From NCBI GenBank assembly GCA_001800945.1, contig MGWJ01000051.1, positions 1 to 13,270 of the forward strand: a DNA stretch of 13,270 nucleotides, given 5' to 3'. The stretch is from Flavobacteria bacterium RIFCSPLOWO2_12_FULL_31_7. Its GTDB lineage: Bacteria; Bacteroidota; Bacteroidia; Flavobacteriales; Flavobacteriaceae. Positions 7,675 to 13,270 of this stretch are shown piece by piece. A model generated the notes under the pieces. That model was not told the DNA's origin. It was given only the letters and a program-made list of their open reading frames with translations, and did not search any database. The position numbers and the translations under genes were made by a program. Position 1 is the first letter of the stretch. Each line of letters begins with the position of its first letter.

Positions 7675-8451
7675 ATGAGTAATAACAACCCAATTGGACT
7701 TTTCGATTCTGGCGTAGGCGGCACTTCTATTTGGAAGGAAATTCACGCCCTTTTACCCAATGAAAGCACTATTTATCTTGCCGATAGTAAAAACGCGCCA
7801 TACGGACAAAAAACAAAAGAAGAAATAATAGAATTAAGTAAAAAAAATACCGAATTCTTACTTGAAAATAATTGTAAACTCATAATTGTTGCTTGCAACA
7901 CTGCTACTACAAACGCCATAAAAGTATTACGCGCAACTTACGATGTCCCTTTTATAGGAATTGAACCAGCCATAAAGCCAGCTGCACTTCATACAAAAAC
8001 ACAAAAAATAGGAATTTTAGCTACTCAAGGCACTTTAAACAGTGAACTATTCCACCAAACCGTTGCTTTATATTCTGATGTAAAAGTAATCGAACAAATT
8101 GGTTTTGACTTGGTCAAACTTATCGAAAATGGCGACATGCATTCCGAAAAAATGAGTGAACTACTAGAAGCTTACTTACTTCCAATGGTAGCTCAAAACA
8201 TTGATTATTTGGTTTTAGGATGCACACATTATCCTTACCTGATTCCGCAAATTAAAAAAATCATCCCAAATCACATCAAAATCATTGATTCTGGAGAAGC
8301 GGTAGCCAAACAAACCAAACACATATTGGAAAGTCATAATTTGTTCAATACTTCAAAAAAAGTGGAGCAAACGTTTTATATCAACAACCCACCAGAAGTC
8401 ATGCAAGATTTAATCGGACCTAAATTCAAAGTCAATTATAAAGATTTTTAG
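7675..8451 (+). CDS. murI: Glutamate racemase
   Basis: MurI interconverts L- and D-glutamate in the cytoplasm, supplying D-Glu for the peptidoglycan stem peptide. At 258 residues it has the normal length. The substrate-binding start PIGLFDSGVGGTS puts Asp11-Ser12 in the active site, and APYG is at 41-44. The two catalytic cysteines are Cys74 in VACNTATTNA and Cys183 in LGCTHYP, the latter followed by Thr184-His185. Everything expected of an active enzyme is present. The ATG at 7675 is correct by family alignment because FDSG must lie near residue 10-13. It is separated from the envelope cluster by a terminator and appears to have its own promoter box 4 nt upstream. Its 3' neighbour is convergent. 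Confidence 0.97.
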   Translation: MSNNNPIGLFDSGVGGTSIWKEIHALLPNESTIYLADSKNAPYGQKTKEEIIELSKKNTEFLLENNCKLIIVACNTATTNAIKVLRATYDVPFIGIEPAIKPAALHTKTQKIGILATQGTLNSELFHQTVALYSDVKVIEQIGFDLVKLIENGDMHSEKMSELLEAYLLPMVAQNIDYLVLGCTHYPYLIPQIKKIIPNHIKIIDSGEAVAKQTKHILESHNLFNTSKKVEQTFYINNPPEVMQDLIGPKFKVNYKDF

Positions 8452-8472
8452 AAGCACAAAAATCACTTCTTT

Positions 8473-8567
8473 AAGACAAATAGTCGTGTCTTCCGCTATA
8501 TCTTTTATTTTGTTACCTTTTTATAACAAAGGCAACAAAATAAAAGGATGCCGCTACAACCACGTCT
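8473..8567. repeat. Long AT-rich palindromic element between convergent genes
   Basis: The 137-nt gap (8452-8588) between murI and the convergent hexapeptide gene is dominated by an inverted repeat. The core arms, 8502-8520 (CTTTTATTTTGTTACCTTT) and 8528-8546, pair over 19 positions with one A/C mismatch around a 7-nt loop; in minus-strand RNA that mismatch becomes a G-U pair. Two extra pairs extend the arms past a bulged G at 8547. A 6-bp inverted repeat lies at the left edge (AAGACA 8473-8478, TGTCTT 8487-8492), and CCGCTA occurs directly repeated at 8493-8498 and 8551-8556, flanking the core. No T tract follows the stem on either strand, so it is not a standard intrinsic terminator. It looks like a dispersed REP-like element. 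Confidence 0.65.
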
Positions 8568-8588
8568 AAAATACATTTAAACGATTTC

Positions 8589-9104
8589 TTAGTCTTCTTT
8601 AAACCAACTGGAATACATCACGTAGTTATTAGAAATACGATCAATCTCGCCCGCAAAATCACTCGCATTTAGCGCTTTCACTTTCTTAGCAGGAATACCA
8701 GCATAAATAAAACCACTTTCTACATGCGTATTTTGTGTAACCACACTTCCTGCTCCAATGATAGAATTGCTTTCCACCACACAACCATCCATAATAATAG
8801 CACCCATACCAACCAAAACATTGTCATGAATGGTACAACCATGCACAATAGCATTATGCCCAATAGAAACGTTATTTCCAATAATAGTAGGATGTTTCAA
8901 ATATGTACAATGAATCACCGCACCATCTTGAATGTTTACTTTATTCCCAACTGAAATAAAATTCACATCACCTCTAACCACTGCATTAAACCAAACGCTA
9001 CACTTTTCACCAAAAGAAACGTCTCCTACAATAGTAGCATTTTCTGCGATGTAACAATCCGCTGGAATAGCTGGTTTTTTACCTCTAACTTCTTTAATAA
9101 TCAT
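8589..9104 (-). CDS. Gamma-carbonic-anhydrase-like hexapeptide protein (PaaY/YrdA group)
   Basis: This 171-residue cytoplasmic protein has a left-handed beta-helix built from hexapeptide repeats ('ENATIVGDVSFGEKCSVWFN', 'IIGNNVSIGHNAIVHGCTIH', 'VLVGMGAIIMDGCVVESNSI'). The three zinc-ligand histidines of the gamma-carbonic-anhydrase family are present at 65, 83 and 88. Arg44 and Asp46 (RGD) and Gln59-Asp60 (NIQDGAVIH) match other active-site positions. The acidic proton-shuttle loop of archaeal Cam is absent, as in the YrdA/PaaY group. Enzymatic carbonic-anhydrase activity in this subgroup varies, so metal binding is safer to claim than CO2 hydration. The ATG at 9104 gives the usual family N terminus. 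I see no consensus -7 box in its 48-nt leader, which contains the porP terminator. It may depend on read-through. Confidence 0.9.
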   Translation of the reverse strand: MIIKEVRGKKPAIPADCYIAENATIVGDVSFGEKCSVWFNAVVRGDVNFISVGNKVNIQDGAVIHCTYLKHPTIIGNNVSIGHNAIVHGCTIHDNVLVGMGAIIMDGCVVESNSIIGAGSVVTQNTHVESGFIYAGIPAKKVKALNASDFAGEIDRISNNYVMYSSWFKED

Positions 9105-9117
9105 AATAAAAAAATTT

Positions 9118-9145
9118 AAAAAAAAATCCCGAATAAATCGGGATT
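9118..9145 (-). terminator. Intrinsic terminator after the PorP/SprF gene
   Basis: On the minus strand, AATCCCGA (9145-9138) and TCGGGATT (9132-9125) form a perfect 8-bp stem with a 5-nt loop. It is followed by an unbroken T tract corresponding to A9118-A9126 of the plus strand. It lies just after the stop of the PorP/SprF-like gene (9153) and before the hexapeptide gene, so it should end the surface-protein/PorP transcript. Confidence 0.92.
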
Positions 9146-9152
9146 AAATATT

Positions 9153-10154
9153 TTAGTTTGAAACTGCTGGACAGTTACAGTCAAATGCTTTAGGTTTACA
9201 GAATAAATTCATACCAATTGTTAATTGGTGGTATCCTGCATTGTCAAATTTCACATCACCTAACACTTGGTTGTAGGAATAACCAATCATAAATTGTTTA
9301 TAATTTACACCAACAAAAGGAGTAATCCATTGTAATTTTTGATTGTCTACTACTTCACCATTTAAAAACTCAGCACCATCAAAACTTCTTCTGTAAGAAA
9401 GTCCACCCCAAATTTTACCAAAATCCATCGCTTTATATACTTTCGTATTTAAATCAATTGCTTTTTCTCCAGTTTGTTCTGTAATTTGAAACATAAATGA
9501 TGGCTCAATAGACACATTTTCTTCGTCACCAAAGTTAGCACCAGCACTCCATAAATATTTTCTTAAGTTATCTGATTCAATACCTTCTAAATATAATTCT
9601 CTTCTGTTAGCAATAAAATTTTTCACTGTAACGTGCGTAAAGAAATCCATATAATGGTAAGAAGCACCAATATCTAAATTGAAATATGAATCTTTTTGAG
9701 TAATTCCTCCATAAACTTGAGGATCAAAAACAGTAAAAGCCGTTTCGTCTAATCTACTTTGTACAAAAGCAGTACTTAAACCAAACGAAAGCATGTTTAA
9801 ATCTACTTTAGAACGTGAAAATAATAAATGGTGAGCATAAGTTAATTTAGCTCCAGTTTGTGAATGATATCCATTTTTATCATTAAAAGCAATAATACCC
9901 ATACCTGATTTTCCATCTTCATCTAACGCAGTATTAAAACTCATTGTTTGTAATGATGGAGCATCTGCTTGACCGAACCATTGTTGTCTTCCAGTTACTC
10001 TAAGTTTAGCACAATTTGAAGCACCTGCCATCGAAGGGTGTATTAAATAATAATTATCTGTCAGATAATCAGTATAAACAGCTATTCCTTCTTGTGAAAA
10101 TGCCGATTGAAAAAAAATAATTAGGTTAAGTAGTAATAAATTTCTTAGTTTCAT
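9153..10154 (-). CDS. PorP/SprF-family type IX secretion outer-membrane protein
   Basis: This 333-residue outer-membrane protein has a signal peptide MKLRNLLLLNLIIFFQSAFS, cleaved near Gln21. The conserved start of the mature protein, 'YTDYLTDNYYLIHPSMAGAS' then 'LRVTGRQQWFGQADAPSLQT', is the hallmark of the PorP/SprF family (F. johnsoniae SprF and P. gingivalis PorP). The rest alternates strands and turns ('FNLDIGASYHYMDF', 'KIWGGLSYRRSF', 'WITPFVGVNYKQFMIGYSYN') to give a barrel of about 14 strands, ending 'GYHQLTIGMNLFCKPKAFDC' plus NCPAVSN. In this family, members encoded next to a large surface protein with a type-B C-terminal domain are needed to secrete or anchor that partner. Here it follows the large gene by only 12 nt, which fits. 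The three cysteines at the C terminus are noteworthy. Confidence 0.93.
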   Translation of the reverse strand: MKLRNLLLLNLIIFFQSAFSQEGIAVYTDYLTDNYYLIHPSMAGASNCAKLRVTGRQQWFGQADAPSLQTMSFNTALDEDGKSGMGIIAFNDKNGYHSQTGAKLTYAHHLLFSRSKVDLNMLSFGLSTAFVQSRLDETAFTVFDPQVYGGITQKDSYFNLDIGASYHYMDFFTHVTVKNFIANRRELYLEGIESDNLRKYLWSAGANFGDEENVSIEPSFMFQITEQTGEKAIDLNTKVYKAMDFGKIWGGLSYRRSFDGAEFLNGEVVDNQKLQWITPFVGVNYKQFMIGYSYNQVLGDVKFDNAGYHQLTIGMNLFCKPKAFDCNCPAVSN

Positions 10155-10166
10155 AGTATTCTAATA

Positions 10167-13100
10167 TTATCTTTTTAACGAAAAATGTGCTTTAAATTGT
10201 TTTTGTTGATTGTTCTCAGTATAGTCTACATTAAACCAATAATCCGTTGAAGGTATGTCTTGTCCGTTGTATTTACCGTCCCAACCTTCTCCTAATGGAT
10301 CAATTTGTTTAATCAGTTTTCCATAGCGGTCAAATATATAAATTTTTGCGTTATGTTTTGCCTCTAATCCAACAATTTTCCATTTATCATTAAATCCGTC
10401 TCCATTTGGTGTAAAATATTTTGGATAATCTATCACTTCTATTGTTTGTGTTAGATTCGTACATCCTTCTACATCTTCCACCATTACCGTATGAGAACCT
10501 CCTTCAACTCCAGTGAATACATTTGAACTTTGCCATGCTCCACCATCTAACGAATAAATTAAATTACCTGTTCCTACAGGATTTACCGTTACTGTAATAG
10601 TCGCATTATTTGTAAACGCATCCGTTACCACAGTTGTAAACGCTGTAGCTGGAAAAACTGCCCCTACCACTGCCTGAACCGGTGGTGCAGGACAACCTGT
10701 AACCGTATTTATCGCAATAACTTGGTAAGTTCCCGCTGTGCTAACCTCAAAAGTAGATTGATTAGTACTTGGTAAAACATCATAAAGACCTGTTACTGTA
10801 TTTAACACATACCAATTGTAAGTGAAAGCTGGATTCGACAATTGTGTATCTAAAATATAACTTTGGTACGTTACTCCTGTGCTTTCATTTACACAAATAT
10901 GTCCGTCAACTAAAACTGGTTTTGGCAATGGATTCACTCGTACAATATATTCTGTAGTTCCTCCATTACAATCTCCTAACTTGGTAGTTACACTATATTT
11001 CACAAATCCCTGAACATCAGAGGTATTTAACAATAAATCGTTAATTGTAAATGGCGCAGCACCTGTTCCATTTGTAAATCCTGTTACATGTTCCGAATCT
11101 ATCACCGTCCACTCCAACATAGTTCCTGCCACAATTGGGAAAGATGAAATAGTTAAATTAGTCGTTTCTCCACTACAAATCTCATCTATTGGTAAACCAA
11201 TTGGTGTACCTGGTATTGGATTTACATTTATCGTAACTGTATTAACTGTTGTAGCTCCTGTACAAATTCCATTAACTGGTGTGAAATTAAAACTGATTGA
11301 ACCTGTAACTAAAGGATTAATTAATGCCAATTGTAAATTAATAATTCCTGTTGTAGAAGTTCCACTAGTTCCTCCGCCTACAATTTGAACGTTAGTGGTT
11401 GTAGTAGCATTTACTTGCCAATTATACATAGCAGCAACCGGATTACTATTTGCCGTAATGGTTACCGTTTCATTATTACAAATTACTGTTTTATTTGCAA
11501 CTGTTGTTAAGGTATTAATAGCTGGAATTGGTTTTACTGTAACTAATATTTGTTGTGAAGCCCCTGAACAAGTTCCTACTTGTGGTCTTACTTCAATATT
11601 AACCACTCCATTTTCAGATGCGTTAATTAAGTTTACAATTTGATCAATATTCGTTTGATCTCCACTGTAAATAATAACTCCACTTCCATCTGTAGCATTC
11701 ACATTTGTGGTAGTAGCGCTCCAAACAAAAGTAGTACCTGCTACCGTACTTGTTAATTGAGAAGCGATATTCAATGTTCCTCCATTACAAATTGTAATAT
11801 CTGGAACTTGTGTAATAAATTGAGGTGTATCTGAAACGGTTACCGTAGCTGTTTGTCCTAAAACAGGGACAGTACATCCGTTCAAACTTGCACTAGTTAA
11901 TGTATAAGTAGTTGTTACTAGTGGAGATACTGGAATAATAACACTTCCAGAAGCGCCTATTGTAACTGAACCAGGCGTACCTGGTGTTGCTGTCCAAGTA
12001 ACTACTGTATTTGGCGTACCAGATACCGTTAAATTAACTGGAATACCTGCACAAGTTCCTGTTGTACCTGAAAGCGTAATTCCTGTAGGAATAGCACTAA
12101 TAGTAACTGTTGCTAAACTTGTATCGGTAACACAAGGTGCTGTAGCGGCTAAAGTATAGGTAAAGGTACTTGTGTTAGCTCCTACTGCAGGAGTAAAAGT
12201 TCCTGCTGCGGCATTAAACGTTCCACCAGTTCCTGAGGTTCTTGTCCAAACTCCTCCAGCTTGTTCACCAGTGATTAAACTAAACAAATCAATTACTGCT
12301 GTACTGTTGTCACAAATAGCAGTTGTGCCATCTATACCTGCATCAGGTTGTAATGAAAAATTAATCGTAGCTACACTACTATCAGCCACACAAGGAAGCG
12401 TACCAGACAAAGTATAAGTGAAAGTCGAATTCGTAGCACCTGCTGCTGGAGTAAAACTTCCTGCTGCGGCGTTAAACGTTCCTCCTATTCCTGTAGTTCT
12501 TGTCCATGTTCCTCCTGCTTGTTCACCAGTAATTAATCCAAATAAATCAATTGTAGTAGTACTACTTGCACAAACTGTAGTGGTAGCATCTGTTCCTGCG
12601 TTAGGTTGTGCGTTTATGTTTACAGTTGCTACACTTGAATCATCAATACATGGTGCAGTTCCTGTTAGTGTATAAGTAAAAGTAGAGGTAGTTGCCCCAA
12701 CAGCTGGAATAAATGTTCCGGCAGCAGCATTAAACATTCCTCCTGTTCCTGTTGTTCTTGTCCATGTTCCGCCTGTTTGTTCACCCGTAATTAAGCTGAA
12801 TAAATCAATACTTGCCAAACTTGTTTCACAAACTGTCGTTGCGCCATCTGTACCTGCTGTAGGCTGAAGGTTTACATTTACTGTCGCCACACTCGTGTCA
12901 TCAATACATGGTGCAGTTCCTAATAAAGTATAAGTAAAAGTTGAAGTAGTCGCTCCAACTGCTGGAATAAATGTTCCGGCAGCAGTGTTAAACGTTCCGC
13001 CTGTTCCTGTTGTTCTTGTCCAAGCACCTCCTGTTTGTTCTCCTGTAATTAAACTGAATAAATCAATACTTGCAGTACTTGTTTCACAAACCGTAGTTGC

Positions 13101-13270
13101 GCCATCCGTTCCTGCTAAAGGTTGTAAATTAATATTTACTGTCGCCACACTTGCATCATCAATACATGGTGCAGTTCCTAACAAAGTATAAGTAAAAGTT
13201 GAAGTAGTTGCTCCAACGGCTGGAATAAATGTTCCTGCAATAGCATCAAATGTTCCGCCTGTTCCCGTTG
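10167..13270 (-). CDS. Giant T9SS surface protein with gliding-motility type-B C-terminal domain (5' end outside window)
   Basis: The reading frame is open to the right edge. The 1033 visible residues are the C-terminal part of a larger protein, so no start is present; an in-frame TTG near 13184 lies inside the repeats and is not a start. Numbering from the edge, residues 1 to about 380 are 86-residue tandem repeats with a fading remnant to about 395. Residues about 395-890 are several PKD/Ig-like domains, each with one or two cysteines ('TCAGIPVNLTVSG', 'ICNGGTLNI', 'EICSGETTNLTIS'). Residues about 893-947 resemble an SprB-type repeat ('LIYSLDGGAWQSSNVFTGVE'). Residues 948-1033 are the gliding-motility C-terminal domain, with YFTPNGDGFNDKW, IYIFDRYGKLI and WDGKYNGQDIPSTDYWF. 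The protein is very rich in Thr, Gly, Ala and Ser. It is probably a secreted or cell-surface adhesin exported by T9SS with the adjacent PorP-like protein. Confidence 0.93.
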   Translation of the reverse strand, partial: TGTGGTFDAIAGTFIPAVGATTSTFTYTLLGTAPCIDDASVATVNINLQPLAGTDGATTVCETSTASIDLFSLITGEQTGGAWTRTTGTGGTFNTAAGTFIPAVGATTSTFTYTLLGTAPCIDDTSVATVNVNLQPTAGTDGATTVCETSLASIDLFSLITGEQTGGTWTRTTGTGGMFNAAAGTFIPAVGATTSTFTYTLTGTAPCIDDSSVATVNINAQPNAGTDATTTVCASSTTTIDLFGLITGEQAGGTWTRTTGIGGTFNAAAGSFTPAAGATNSTFTYTLSGTLPCVADSSVATINFSLQPDAGIDGTTAICDNSTAVIDLFSLITGEQAGGVWTRTSGTGGTFNAAAGTFTPAVGANTSTFTYTLAATAPCVTDTSLATVTISAIPTGITLSGTTGTCAGIPVNLTVSGTPNTVVTWTATPGTPGSVTIGASGSVIIPVSPLVTTTYTLTSASLNGCTVPVLGQTATVTVSDTPQFITQVPDITICNGGTLNIASQLTSTVAGTTFVWSATTTNVNATDGSGVIIYSGDQTNIDQIVNLINASENGVVNIEVRPQVGTCSGASQQILVTVKPIPAINTLTTVANKTVICNNETVTITANSNPVAAMYNWQVNATTTTNVQIVGGGTSGTSTTGIINLQLALINPLVTGSISFNFTPVNGICTGATTVNTVTINVNPIPGTPIGLPIDEICSGETTNLTISSFPIVAGTMLEWTVIDSEHVTGFTNGTGAAPFTINDLLLNTSDVQGFVKYSVTTKLGDCNGGTTEYIVRVNPLPKPVLVDGHICVNESTGVTYQSYILDTQLSNPAFTYNWYVLNTVTGLYDVLPSTNQSTFEVSTAGTYQVIAINTVTGCPAPPVQAVVGAVFPATAFTTVVTDAFTNNATITVTVNPVGTGNLIYSLDGGAWQSSNVFTGVEGGSHTVMVEDVEGCTNLTQTIEVIDYPKYFTPNGDGFNDKWKIVGLEAKHNAKIYIFDRYGKLIKQIDPLGEGWDGKYNGQDIPSTDYWFNVDYTENNQQKQFKAHFSLKR
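10170..10427 (-). other. T9SS type-B C-terminal secretion domain (CHU_C / TIGR04131-like)
   Basis: These last 86 residues of the giant protein begin YPKYFTPNGDGFNDKWKIVG and contain KIYIFDRYGKLIKQ, GEGWDGKYNGQDIP and STDYWFNVDY, ending FKAHFSLKR. This order of motifs (FTPNGDG.ND.W, I.IFDRYG, GWDG, DYWF) is the established signature of the gliding-motility-associated C-terminal domain, which targets proteins to the type IX secretion system. It supports surface export and fits the PorP/SprF partner downstream. Confidence 0.95.
12129..13270 (-). repeat. 258-bp (86-residue) in-frame tandem repeat array
   Basis: The codons for the Pro-Cys motif recur at plus-strand positions 12129, 12387, 12645, 12903 and 13161, exactly 258 bp apart, giving four complete units and a partial fifth that leaves the window. 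Each unit encodes, in order, PC.DDSVATVN, an AGTDG.TTVC segment, IDLFSLITGEQ, GG.WTRTTGTGG.F, AAGTF.PAVGA and TSTFTYTL, with two cysteines per unit. Counted by eye, neighbouring units share about 78/86, 66/86 and 61/86 residues going from the right edge toward the C-terminal end, and a degenerate half unit follows to about 12090. There are no frameshifts or length differences between copies. Confidence 0.95.

Noticed and set aside
12172..13191. Three plus-strand open frames of about 81, 85 and 68 codons recurring across the repeat array
   Set aside because: They repeat with the 258-bp period of the opposite-strand gene and encode similar Pro/Val-rich shadow peptides, so they are a by-product of the repeat, not separate genes.
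10167..13270. Higher GC of the giant surface-protein gene as a sign of horizontal transfer
   Set aside because: The rise is explained by its Thr, Ala, Gly and Pro content (ACN, GCN, GGN, CCN codons), and the adjacent PorP-like gene has ordinary local composition.
12129..13270. Regular spacing considered as a CRISPR array or insertion sequence
   Set aside because: The 258-bp units are contiguous, in frame and coding, with no unique spacers, transposase or terminal inverted repeats.

Overview
The window looks like chromosomal DNA from a member of the Flavobacteriaceae (Bacteroidota), probably Flavobacterium or a close relative. The reasons are low GC, A-rich leaders without Shine-Dalgarno sequences, several matches to the Bacteroidota -7 promoter box TAnnTTTG, a DUF6089 outer-membrane gene placed between nadK and uppS, and a PorP/SprF plus gliding-motility C-terminal-domain pair typical of the type IX secretion system (T9SS). 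The genus call is inference.

Left part (1-2146): a 3'-truncated pdxJ (vitamin B6 synthesis) on the minus strand diverges from a CBS-domain gene followed 3 nt later by nadK (NAD kinase). A 187-nt gap with a good -7 box then opens the next transcription unit.

Centre (2147-7663): a cell-envelope gene cluster on the plus strand. It runs DUF6089 outer-membrane protein, uppS (undecaprenyl carrier lipid), bamA (outer-membrane protein assembly), and two Skp/OmpH periplasmic chaperone genes. Spacings are 1, 7, 37 and 25 nt, and the cluster ends in a strong hairpin terminator. It joins lipid-carrier supply with the export and folding of outer-membrane barrels. A sigma-54-like element sits just before the first skp gene.

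murI (7675-8451, D-glutamate for peptidoglycan) begins 11 nt after that terminator. Its -7 box lies only 4 nt from the start codon, so its mRNA may be leaderless. A 137-nt gap between murI and the convergent gamma-carbonic-anhydrase-like gene carries a long AT-rich palindrome.

Right part (8589-13270, minus strand): a hexapeptide-repeat gamma-carbonic-anhydrase-like gene, an intrinsic terminator, a PorP/SprF-family gene, and upstream of it the 3' end of a very large surface-protein gene that leaves the window. The large protein ends in a T9SS type-B C-terminal domain and carries a strict 86-residue (258-bp) tandem array whose copies become more alike toward the N terminus. The large protein and the PorP-like protein form an apparent two-gene secretion pair.

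Most of the window is ordinary core genome. The points most worth a second look are the repeat gradient, the possible leaderless murI mRNA, the sigma-54-like site and the intergenic palindrome. I see no clearly new multi-gene system.
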